NCBI GenBank assembly: GCA_007922195.1
Contig: ML681995.1
Location: forward strand, 15,057,020-15,121,019
Length of the DNA: 64,000 bases
Source: Podocnemis expansa
Taxonomy: Eukaryota; Chordata; Testudines; Podocnemididae
Direction: 5' to 3'
Every line of letters starts with the position of its first letter. The first letter of the stretch is position 1. The notes beneath the pieces were generated by a model. The model did not search any database, was not told the DNA's origin, and saw nothing but the letters and a program-made list of their open reading frames with translations. The position numbers and the translations under genes are program-made. This document shows, piece by piece, positions 1 through 9,400 of the stretch.

Positions 1-409
1 CCTGTGAAGAAAGACTGAAGGAACTAGGTTTATTTAGCCTGCAGAAGAGAAGACTGAGGGGGGATTTGATAGCAACCTTCAACTACCTGAAGGGATGCTC
101 CAAGGAGGATGGAGCTCAGCTGTTCTCAGTAGTAACAGAGGACAGAATGAGGAGCAATGGTTTCAAGTTACAGCTGGGGAGGTCCAGACTGGATATTAGG
201 AGAACCTTTCTTACTAGGCGAGTAGCAAAGCATTGGAATAAGCTACCTAGGGAGGTGGTGGAATCTCCATCTCTGGAGGTGTTCAAGGCCCAGCTGGACA
301 AAACCCTGGCTGAGATAATCTAGTGGGAGTTGTTCTGCTTTTTTGGCAGGGGGTTGGACTAGATGACCTTGTGGGATCCCTTCCAACCCTATGATTCTAT
401 GATTCTATG
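1..409 (+). mobile_element. CR1 LINE, 3' end (cut by window edge)
   Basis: This is the 3' end of a CR1 non-LTR retrotransposon. An open frame from base 3 to the stop at 321-323 encodes the C-terminal tail of ORF2, with the family's conserved stretches [25 protein letters not shown] and [20 protein letters not shown] short 3' UTR follows, with the usual sequence GGTTGGACTAGATGACCTT and the terminal tandem ATTCTATG units at about 392-409. The reverse transcriptase and endonuclease parts lie upstream of the window if present. The frame is uninterrupted here, so this copy is fairly young or the conserved tail has been lucky. Family assignment is firm; function as a gene is not implied. Confidence 0.93.
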
Positions 410-1789
410 TAAGAATATTTTGAAATATAGATCATTCTTGCATTTTTGATCTCCAAACCCAAAGGTAAACCAGCAGACACCAATAATAACTTTTCCGTCA
501 CATAAGAAAAAGGGAGTTAATTTTTACACATGTGACATAAATAAAAGCATCATTTTCAATAGTTTGGCTCTAGCTGGCACCAAAAAGAAAATATTCTAAA
601 TATAATGCAGGCAGGTTTCTATTTTTTCTTTCATTTCAAGGGCTAATGAATGAAATTCTACTGCCACCTATACCTATGTAAATCTGAAACCCGTAGTATT
701 GGTCCAAGGACAATATTGCATCATATGTCTATAAGTCCCACTGATGTTGATGGTGTTAATCCAGAGCTTAATGTGACCTTATGTGGTGTGTAGCTGAGAG
801 AGATCATGGGAATGAAACAAATGTGTGAGCTTGTGGTGCTGCGGTATTATCTTAACCAAAGTCACTGACTTAAATGGATTTTGGTGCAGGCCCTTACTAA
901 TACAGAAGAGGGATAGAGGTCTGGGCCGAGAGTTAGTGGGACAACATAATTGTAAGTTTTGGAAGGTTTTGTTCCTTTTCAAAGTTCCAGAGAGATCTAG
1001 TAAAACTTAAAACAAGGAAGAACTCAGATTTTCATATGACAAACCTACTGAGCGTAGCTGGTGAAAAGATCAGTTCTATGGAAATTGATAGGCCAAAATA
1101 ACTGGGGACTTGAGTTTAGCTAATGAAAAACTATTTGCAATGATTGATAAAGCAGGCTGTCCTAAAGGATTAAAGTACATTACAGTTTAATAAAAGTATA
1201 CTGACTAACATTTTTTGCCTAGGATTCTTTCTTGAAAATATTGATTCTTGGTGTAAGCTTGCTATGGAAAAGAAGTTTTGGCACTGGGAAAGAGAAGTGA
1301 AATAACTTGCATCAGTTTACTGGTGAACCTCTTCAACATGCAAGACTATCTTTCTCAGTTTATAGATGGAAAATTTTAACTCTTTGGAAGAAAAAAAAGT
1401 TTCTAACATCATTCCCCCCCCCCTTTGGTATAAAATCACTGGGCCATGAAATTTCATAGCAGCCTGAGGCACCACCTGTGCTTCACTCAGACACGTATAT
1501 TTTATGGCAAAAGGGAAACCTGAAGCAGAAAGAGAGAATTTCCCTCTTCACATGCCAGACAGCATTTGTTCTACTGCATCCAGTAGTAAGAAAGTGTTGG
1601 AGGTTGGAAGAGGGGGGGATAAATAAAATTCCAAAATTATTTTGTCTTAAATAAAATGAAATTCCTCAAACATTTTTTAGAAGCAATTTCATTTTTGGAG
1701 GAAAAATATTGCCCACTGAAGTCAATAGACTCCTACTGACTTCAGTAAGCCTTCAATCAGACCCATACATGTACCTCTCCAGATTTTAG
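410..1789. other. AT-rich non-coding stretch
   Basis: I see no gene here. There is a C homopolymer at about 1413-1424. At about 1720-1752 lies a short self-complementary motif in which CTGAAGTCAATAG is followed after four bases by CTACTGACTTCAG. It sits in a stretch resembling ancient interspersed sequence scattered in sauropsid genomes, though I cannot name the family. Short frames on both strands show no recognisable domain. Confidence 0.5.
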
Positions 1790-2640
1790 CAAAACAAGCA
1801 AGGAGTCCTGTGGCACTTAATGACTAACAAATTTATTTATCGCATGAGCTTTCATGGGAGAAAATACCACTTTGTCAGATGCTTTGAAGATGGGGGAACT
1901 TACAGAATGGGAGGAAAATAAATGCAGGGGAGTGTAAGTTATGGGATCAACTTACACTGGAGCAGCAAATCAAAGCAGTTAAGATTCAAACACTGGGAAA
2001 CAACACAGAGGAAGGTGAGGTCAACTATGAAGAATTCATAGTCATGATTTAATCCTTCTTTCACACAATTGAAGCTGCATATTAGTTCTAGTTCGGCTGT
2101 TTCTTTTTGATGTCTTGATGCTCAATTGACTTGCTGGAGCACAGCTGTTAACAAATAATCCACAGTAATTAGAAAGATGGAAATGCTCAGCAACTAGTTT
2201 TTGAATGTTGTGATTTCTGCTGTCAGTTTTGTGCCTATTTATTCTTTTGTGCAGATTGTCCTGTTTGTCCAATGCATAAGCTGTGGAGGCATTTCTGGTT
2301 CATGATGGCATAATCACATTTGTGGATGAGCAGGTGAATGAGCCCTTGATGTAGTAGCTGGCTTGATTAGGTCCTATGATGGTGTCTTTTGTGCAGATAT
2401 GTCAGTAAAGTTGTCAGTGACTTGTTGCAGGGATATGTACCTGCTTTAATGGTTCTTTTGTTAGGTTTGTAGTTTCTGGTATCTGTTTAAGATATCCAGA
2501 TTTCAGAGTACTGATATTATCCTCTTTGGTGCCAGTATGTGCTTTTGTCTCCTTCCAGTTAAATCTGACACATGCCTCAGAAGCACCAACTTTTGAGATC
2601 TGCAAGCAAAAGTTCTTGTTTAGGAAGAAGCCATACATAG
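1790..2640 (-). mobile_element. Penelope-like retroelement fragment (Neptune-like)
   Basis: Read on the minus strand this is the 3' part of a Penelope-like element. From about 2640 down to 2042 it encodes a broken protein. It has a Cys/His-poor linker containing ICTKDTIIGPNQASYYIKGS and then FTCSSTNV, the usual entry to a GIY-YIG nuclease. The block KRINRHKTDSRNHNIQK, with VAEHFHLS, corresponds to the conserved basic part of the nuclease. The lower end (1790-1885) is the non-coding terminal repeat, with AAGGAGTCCTGTGGCAC and CGCATGAGCTTTCATGGGAG on the plus strand. The same terminus recurs at 15.0, 30.9 and 40.2 kb. The reverse transcriptase is missing, so the copy is truncated. Confidence 0.82.
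2042..2400 (-). pseudogene. GIY-YIG endonuclease remnant of a Penelope-like element
   Basis: This is the C-terminal nuclease region of the Penelope-like element that spans 1790-2640. On the minus strand the frame reads KGSFTCSSTNVIMPS and then hits a stop at about 2302-2304. After a shift the frame continues through the region where the family has its Y-I-G-x-T-G-x motif (here degenerate, around ALDKQDNL). It goes on to KRINRHKTDSRNHN and VAEHFHLSNY. In live relatives this domain nicks DNA to prime reverse transcription. Here the stop, the frameshift and the degenerate YIG motif make it a dead copy. No host gene is implied. Confidence 0.75.
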
Positions 2641-5071
2641 CTTTCTACACTACAGTATACTATCATACCTGAAGGAAAACATCAGATCAGAACATTGTGC
2701 ATCCTTTTTTTATTTTCCTGTGTTTGTATGATGCCTATCTTAAAGGGTCCCTTATTTTTATTTTGAGCTTTCCAGGTCCTGCCCTTCATATTAATTTAAA
2801 AAAAAAAAAAGATTCTAATCACTTTATGGAGCTGAACAAGAGTAGGTGGCTTTTTTGCAGGCCAATGGCAAAAATTTAGGATTCAAAGGCCTAGTTTAGG
2901 CTCATGTAAATTCATGTGTTAACTACTTAAGCTAAGCAATATCTTCCACCTTGTATTTAGCTGTAAGATGCTAATCACCGTTCCCAGACTGGAAGACGAG
3001 CTCTGTAAATTGAAGGCTTGTGTTTCACCAAAAGAAGTTGATCAAATAAAAGACTACCTCTCTGATTTTGAAATCCAGTCAATTTCTAGGTTGTATGGCC
3101 AAGGGAAGGAACTGAACAAAGCAGTGGGCTAAACTTTAGGCTGCTTCAAGTCAGGCCTCAATATGGATGACACAAGGCAGTGTGTGCCTGGTGGTGGCTC
3201 ATGGATGAGATGTGGATAAAACTTGGCTCTACTCACCATTGTAATAATTGCTCAAGCACAGCAGAACAGACTTGAGAAGGCAGCTGCCCTACAGATGCAA
3301 AGCATTTTGTCAGATGATAAAAGGATACAACTCCCCCATCCCCCCAAAAAGTGAAAGAACCTCAGTTATAAACACATGAGGAATAGACATTCATAATTCT
3401 AACCAAAACTTTATGGTTGTTCTTTCAAAAGTCTTACAACTGAGCAGAGACTTATTACAGCTTTGAAACTTTACTAAGAAGAAGAAATACCCCCCCCCCT
3501 TTTGATGGTATACATTTAACACTATTGTACGGTGTTTTCTTTTTGTTGTCTCTGCTGCTGATTTCATACATCTAGTTCCAAATGAGGTGTGGTTGACTGG
3601 TCAATTTGTAATTAGTTTTTTTGTTGTCTTGCTTGTTTTCTTTTCTCCTTCTACCCAAATAAGTGCATGTCTTCATTGTTTCAGGGACTTCCACCAAATG
3701 AGCTTCTGGCCCGAAGAACCAAAATAGCTTCTCATGACCTTACTGAGATCATAGACTAGTTTATAATCATGTGAGGTCTCATCACGGAGAGAAACAGGCA
3801 CGCCTGCAAGCATCCAAGCTAGTGGATGGAAGAGGTGGAATTCATGCTTAATTTGTTCCCTTCCTTCACCCCCTCATAGTGGAAAATGCTTAGTGCAAAG
3901 CTAGTCTATAATATAAGGAGGGAGGAAATCAAAAATAGTTAATCAATCCAGAGACTGAGCTGCCAGCAAAAGTGCTAGTTTGGGGATGTGGACACCTGAG
4001 TAGCTAGCAGGGGACTAGACTCCAATTTCCTTCAACACAACTCTGGACTGCCATCTAGCAAGTAACAACTATCAGTTCTTACCAGGGTGAGTTGTATTGG
4101 AACCTGAGAGCTCTGTGTGAAAAGCTCTAACAGCAGGCCCCCACGTCATGTGGTCACCTCCACAGCCATCACCCAGTCTCCTAAGATAAAGGAAATAGTG
4201 GGTATATTTTAAAATTTGTGTCTGACTTGATAGTAACAATCTTGTCTGGAGGGGATTCCCTCTGACTGTATCAACCAGCATTTTCTTGATGTTATGGAAT
4301 CTCAGTGACTTTTTAAATTTGTGACCCTTTTCAGTTAGATGCCACTGAAGTGGTTGAGTTTTGAAGAAGGGTAATACACACTTCAAAAGGAATATTAGCA
4401 TTTAATGTAACATTTTCCTTAAAGACTTATAAGTTCCGAGAATTGAGACTAGCATTCATTTTGCCTCCAAACTGGTCAAACAAGGGAGCTCTTTTGGACA
4501 TGAGGATTAAGCAAATGATTCTTTTTCTAGTTTAGTTAATGGGCACTCATGCTCAGGTCCTTCTGTCCCACCAGAAGGAGGAATGAGCATACAGACAGAT
4601 GAAGAGAAAACGTTCTCTCTGAAATGCTGCTGTTTATCACTGTTTTATTTCTTAGATTTCTGAACACACAAGAACCCCAAAACAGAGATGTAACAGACTA
4701 GTGTCTAAGGCAATGGGTCACAACTCACCCCTGCCTTGACTTGTGCTAGCTCTTTCTGGACTGTTATCTGACTCGGATCACTTGGTTTCCTTCAAAACAT
4801 CTTTGCCTACAAGCGGGACCAGGAAATCCTTCATACATATGTGGGTATGGGGACAATGGAGGCTTGAGCTGAGCCAAATTGCTGTTGGTTTGGCCCAGCC
4901 TTTGGACACACATTGTTCTTTATAGGACCACTGGTTCAGGCTAAAAGGCCATGCACTATACAAGCGGATATCCTTTGCTGATTATATAACGGGTCTTTAG
5001 CCTCAGAGTTGGGAAGAAGAGGTGGGGTAGGGGAATAAAGCTAAAGGAAAGCAAGAAGCTTAATTGGTAGG
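2641..5071. other. Non-coding stretch, no recognisable gene
   Basis: This is mostly unique AT-rich sequence with an A run at about 2797-2809 and a C run at about 3490-3500. None of its short frames shows a domain or a credible splice-bounded exon that I recognise. Nothing in it matches the repeat families found elsewhere in the window. Confidence 0.45.
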
Positions 5072-5561
5072 TGTTACCATGATAACAGGGTTATAGCAGT
5101 GGCAGATGCTTCCTTCTACCAACACGTTCTTTGTTCAGGAGTGAAGAGAAATGCTAGCTCCTCTTCCTGAACTTGTGAGGGAAAAAGTTGCAATTCCCCC
5201 TCATTTGCAAGCTGCTTGTTATGGAGTTTGTACTCATTTCTGTTACAAGGATAACATTTCAAGGTAAAGGGCCTGCGCTCTGTAAGTTAAAGTTGTAAAT
5301 AATAGGGATGGGTATAGTTACATTCTTTTTATACCTATAAGTAATTATTTTATAATAGTTATCAAGTAGGAGTTTCTAAGAATGTTGTAAAGAGGTGTGT
5401 GTTTACATATTTTTAAGGAAGAAGTTGTGACGTAGTTAACTGAGGGCTCAATATGTTGGTTGCAAGGCAAAAGAATGCAAGTATATTAAATGTTGTAACT
5501 GAATAAACCGCTCCCTATCACTCCACCATCTGTGGGTCTTGGCTCTCTCGACCTTGCAACA
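5072..5561 (+). mobile_element. Probable solo LTR of an endogenous retrovirus-like element
   Basis: A 490-bp segment begins TGTTACC and ends TTGCAACA, the TG...CA termini of an LTR. It is flanked by a matching 4-bp direct repeat TAGG (5068-5071 and 5562-5565). A polyadenylation signal AATAAA sits at 5502-5507, about 55 bp before the end. It is followed by a C/T-rich R-U5-like tract (CCGCTCCCTATCACTCCACC) and a GGGTCTTGGCTCTCTCG segment typical of retroviral U5. No primer-binding site or gag-like frame follows, so I read it as a solo LTR left by recombination. The exact 5' boundary rests mainly on the 4-bp repeat and could be wrong. Only the orientation and the R-U5 half are well supported. 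Confidence 0.6.
5502..5507 (+). promoter_or_regulatory. Polyadenylation signal AATAAA in the LTR
   Basis: A canonical AATAAA hexamer lies just upstream of the C/T-rich stretch of the putative LTR. In retroviral LTRs this position marks the 3' end of the R region. Whether it is used today cannot be told from sequence. Confidence 0.5.
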
Positions 5562-6107
5562 TAGGGTACGTGTGTGTGGAAGCCAGATGTCGTAATTCCT
5601 AATGCAGGCAGACATACACATGCTAGCTCTGCTTCAGCTAGTATCTAAAACCAGCAGTGGGCACTTGGTAGAACATGCAATGTCTCTGTTTTAAACCTTC
5701 GCACACGTAGCCATGGAGTTGGTCAAGACTGCACTCATTCTGCTACCCTGTGCTGCTGCAGTCACACAGCAGGTGTCAGGGGCACTAGCATGAGCAGAAC
5801 TAGCCTGGAGTGTCCATCTGCCAGTGTTCGGCATTAGACTTGCCCACTGCTGGATAGATGTAATCTTGAAGTGAGAGCAAAGGAAGACCATTCCACTCTA
5901 CCAGTCAATTTTGCCTCCCATTATGGTTTATGCAGAGAAGGGACTGGGGCTGGTCTCTTGTGGGCAGTAGCTATTATAGGGATGGAGAACTTGCCATTGA
6001 TGCTTCCACTGCCTGTGAGGGGTTTTTTACATGTCTTCGTGCATCAGACATCTAGAACTTGAGCCCATCTGAGTAAATTTAGAGAGAAATAAAACATGTC
6101 TTCACAG
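5562..6107. other. Non-coding spacer
   Basis: No gene or recognised repeat lies between the solo LTR and the long-TIR element. The short frames have no recognisable domain. Confidence 0.4.
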
Positions 6108-7138
6108 TGTAAGGCAGGTTTAGAAGCTGTGCCTAACAGCTTCTAAGGTGGGGCAACTAATCTGCATGGGTTTTGTATTTTCATGAGCACAAAGAGCATA
6201 TTAGTATAGTCTCACTATGGGTTCAGGGCAATATGAATAATGGTGTTTGGGTTTATTTGATCACAAATCTGCCAATATCTGTAATTCTACTGAAGAGAAT
6301 CATGAAATACTGTCCTTTGTAATCTGCCACTCTCTTGCTTGTTCAAACTCTGTTTAGGTGACTTAAAGGATAGAAGCCACCATTAGCAAAAAAAATATTA
6401 AAAAAGGGGCCACCCCCTCCTCCCAGCCTTGTTAAGTTAAGACAGGGATGTGGTTTAGCATTAGTTCAGTCTAGAGCTATGCCTGAGGCTCTGTCTCACC
6501 CCATTGCCCCACTGTCAAAGGAGAGATCTGGCCAGGCTTCCTGTGAAGCCTTTCTTTTGTTATTTTAATGGGAGAAGCTGTTTGCAGCTATGTAAAGTTT
6601 AAGAGCTGAAATCACTGAAAGAGGAAACCCTTCTCTCTGAGCTGAAATCACTGAAGAGAAGCAGCGATGGAGTAAGCAAACAGTGGGTGGAGCCGGCAGA
6701 CAGAGCCAACGGATGGCGTGAGCAGCCAGCAGAGGGCCGGACAGCGTGAGTGACCAGTGGGTAGGAACCTGTTCTGTGCTGATTCTCCAGATCAGTGCTG
6801 GCTTGCTATTGGGTTCACACATTCTGTTATGCTGTGTGGGATCATGTTGGGAACTGTTCTGCATTGATTCTCCAGAACAGTGCTGGTTTTGCTTTTGAGT
6901 TTACATGGTCTGTTAAGCTGTATGGGATCATGTTGGAAACTTGCTCTGCACTTGTCTGGAATTACAGATATTGACAGATTTGTGATCAAATAAACCCAAA
7001 TACTATTACCCATATTGCCTTGCACCCATAGTGAGACTATACTAATATGGTCTGTGTGCTCATGCAAATACAAAACCCATACAGATTAGTCCCCCCCCCT
7101 TAGAAGCTGTTAGGCACAGCTTCTAAACCTGCCTTACA
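6108..7138. mobile_element. 1-kb element with about 180-bp terminal inverted repeats (unclassified)
   Basis: The two ends are long inverted copies of each other: 6108 to about 6290, and about 6958 to 7138 in reverse complement, roughly 90% identical by eye. Both start TGTAAGGCAGGTTTAGAAGC. Each arm carries a subterminal perfect 10-bp hairpin, TAGAAGCTGT-gccta-ACAGCTTCTA. The interior (about 6290-6958) is non-coding. It contains a 36-bp-period repeat of AGCTGAAATCACTGA at 6604 and 6640, and two tandem copies of an 85-bp unit at 6769-6853 and 6854-6939. I see no transposase. The target duplication is unclear; a 2-bp AG flanks both sides. It is probably a non-autonomous DNA transposon, superfamily unknown. 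Confidence is high for the inverted repeat and low for the class. Confidence 0.8.
6769..6939 (+). repeat. Two tandem 85-bp units inside the long-TIR element
   Basis: Each unit begins CTGTTCTG, passes GATTCTCCAGA.CAGTGCTGG and ends GGGATCATGTTGG. The two copies differ by scattered substitutions and small indels, and a partial third start (CTTGCTCTGCACTTG) follows. They do not encode anything recognisable. Confidence 0.75.
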
Positions 7139-7822
7139 AGAGGAATGACTAAATACATAGTCTCACTAAGATCTCGTTTCATGCTCTCTAGTGATACATG
7201 CTCTACATGTGATGATGGACTATTTTAGCTGAGGTGGCCAGGAAAAACTCTATCTTCAACAAGACCTGGCCATGCCAGGGTTGGAGGAGAGGAAAGGAGA
7301 TAATGTGACCCTCAAACCCTGAAGAGGCATCTAGCAGCCTCACATGGTGGTGGTGGAGAGGAGGGAGCAGGGAGATTTGGAAAGAATCCTTAGCTGCATT
7401 TCTATTTTGTTGGTAGGATGCTATGAGTGTGAAGAAGAGATCTGCTGAGGAGCTTAGGTGACAATCGGTGCTGAGATGCCTCTCTTGCTACCTGCACTGT
7501 AAGTCTTCTGATAAGTCCTTTTAGAAAGGAAGTTGGGGCCAGGATTTCAGGGGAGCAACTTTTCATGTTTACTCTGAACCATGTGTTTTAGAATTCCAGC
7601 AGGGAGCAATTGGTCGTGCTTGCTTGCATATTTATTCCAACAGCTTAAAGTATTAAGGTTGTGAGACACCTACCAGTCAGTAGAAAAGCATTCAGTCCCA
7701 ATAATTCATGCATAAAGAATATAACATAAATCTGGCTATTTCTGACGAAAACTTCATTTCACTATGATTCCATCCTTAGGAGCCAAGTATGCAATACAGA
7801 AAGCAGATGTCACAATTACTAC
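7139..7822. other. Non-coding spacer
   Basis: No gene is visible. The sequence is ordinary, moderately AT-rich DNA between two DNA transposons. Confidence 0.4.
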
Positions 7823-8245
7823 AGCTATGTCTACACGCACAGTTTCATTTCAAAATCAGTCCTTTTGAAATGGCTTATTTCGAAATAAAACCCTTATTTC
7901 GAAATGGCTTATTTCAAAATAAGGAAAACTATGCAAGCGAAACGGCCATTATTTTGAAAGGGATATTTCGAAATAATGCCAATTGGACCACTGTTTCGAA
8001 CAGTTGTTTCAAAACAACGGTGTTGTTTCGAAACAACAGGTCTATTGGCATTATTTCGAAATATCCCTTTTGAAATAATGGCCGTTAAGTGGGGGGCCAG
8101 GTTTTACTTTTGCGAAACGACGATTCTTATTTCAAAAGGATGGGGTCTGTCCTTTCGAAATAAGAGAACGTCGTGTAGACCTAATTTCTTTTATTTCGAA
8201 ATAACAAGTGTTATTTCGAAATAAAAGTGCCATGTAGACGTAGCC
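7823..8245. mobile_element. TTTCGAAA-rich foldback element, Harbinger-like ends (copy 1)
   Basis: This is a 423-bp non-coding element whose ends are inverted repeats of the form GGCTATGTCTACA (left GCTATGTCTACACG; right CATGTAGACGTAGCC). The inside is almost entirely built from short palindromes around TTTCGAAA and TTATTTCGAAATAA, alternating as CGAAATAAGG and CGAAACAACGG. The RNA or single strand could fold into many stems. The internal block with ACGACGATTCTTATTTC and its partner GAGAACGTCGTGTAGACC is itself an inverted repeat. Two apparent reading frames are by-products of the repeat. The TIR style suggests a PIF/Harbinger MITE; that superfamily call is an inference. Confidence 0.8.
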
Positions 8246-8633
8246 GTATGTTTGCTAATACAGGTGTGCCATAGGAAGATAAGGTATAATGTCTCTAGTT
8301 CACTTTCTGTCTTTCCAAACATTGTGCTCACTAGAGACTACAGTGTCTGAAGATCTGCATTTTTGAGCACATCTGGTATCAAATGCATTAGAGGGCCAGA
8401 GTCTTGCCTCATTCCCTTAAACCAGTGCAAATTCAGAATAATTCAAATGAAGTCAGTGGAATTACTCTGTATTATATAGGTAGACATGAAATTAATCAGG
8501 CTCATTTAAATCAAGGATAATTGACGTGTAGTTGCCTGCCTTCCTCTTCCACCCAATTTTATTGGTGCTATAGAACAAACTTCTAGAGTAGATTTGTCTG
8601 TCCACATCTATGTTCCAAAACCTCCTTTTGATA
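8246..8633. other. Non-coding spacer
   Basis: No gene is visible. A segment around 8400-8480, containing CAAATGAAGTCAGTGGAATTACTCTG, resembles very old interspersed sequence common in sauropsids. I could not assign a family. Confidence 0.35.
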
Positions 8634-9209
8634 AGGTAGGAGAGACAAGGGATGTGATCATTCCCCTCTATTCTGCACTGGTAAGGCCACATCTAGAATA
8701 TTGTGTTCAGTTTTGGGCTCCCCACTACAAAAAGGACAGGGACATGCTAGAAAGAGTTCAGAGGAGGGCAACCAAAATGATAAAAGGGCTGGAGCACAAG
8801 CCCTATGAGGAAAGACTGAAAGCATTAGGCTTATTTAGTCTGCAGAAGAGAAGATTGAGGGGGGATTTGATAGCAACCTTCAACTACTTGAAGGGATGCT
8901 CTAAGGAAGATGGAGCTCGACTGTTCTCGGTAATAGCAGAGGACAGAACGAGGAGCAATGGTCTCAAGCTGTGGTTAGGGAGATTGAGGCTGGATATTAG
9001 AAAAAACTTCTTTACTAGGAGAGTGGCGAAGCCTTGGAATGAGCTGCCCAGGGAGGTGGTGGAATCTCCATCTTTGGGGGTGTTTAAGGCCCGGCTGGAC
9101 AAAACCATGACTGGGATGTTTTAGTGGGAGTGGTCCTGCCTCTGGCAGGGGGTTGGACTAGATGACCTATGAGGTCCCTTCCAACCCAATGATTCTATGA
9201 TTCTATGAT
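8634..9209 (+). mobile_element. CR1 LINE, 5'-truncated copy with intact ORF2 C-terminus
   Basis: This copy is truncated within ORF2, just after the reverse transcriptase, and ends in the tandem ATTCTATG tail at about 9190-9209. Its reading frame is uninterrupted to the stop at 9122-9124. It shows the C-terminal CR1 blocks in order: [56 protein letters not shown] and [20 protein letters not shown]. It parallels the CR1 end at 1-409 closely. 5' truncation is the usual result of incomplete target-primed reverse transcription. It cannot encode enzyme activity. Confidence 0.93.
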
Positions 9210-9400
9210 TCAAACTCAAATCACCATGAGGACTAGTAGAGGGCCACATGAGAATTAGTACGGTAGCCTGAGGGCTGCACCACTGAAACCTTTCCATACA
9301 ATGCTATTGCAAATATCAGTAAAGATTGTGGCATTGCAGGCCTCAGGAAATAGCTTTAGGGGACACATGTGGCCCATAGGCTACGTGTTTGAGACCCCTG
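9210..9400. mobile_element. hAT-like element fragment
   Basis: The right end GTTTGAGACCCCTG is a typical hAT terminal repeat (reverse complement CAGGGGTCTCAAAC). The left end starts at CAAACTCAAATCACC, directly abutting the CR1 tail, and lacks the first bases of the repeat. The 190-bp body is non-coding. The missing left tip suggests deletion or that the CR1 insertion disrupted it. Confidence 0.5.

Noticed and set aside
7789..8224. Phe/Asn-rich frames at the first foldback element
   Set aside because: They simply translate TTTCGAAA and AAACAACGG repeats.
7823..8245. Regular short palindromes considered as a CRISPR array or satellite
   Set aside because: Units are not evenly spaced, there are no unique equal-length spacers, and the ends define a transposon.
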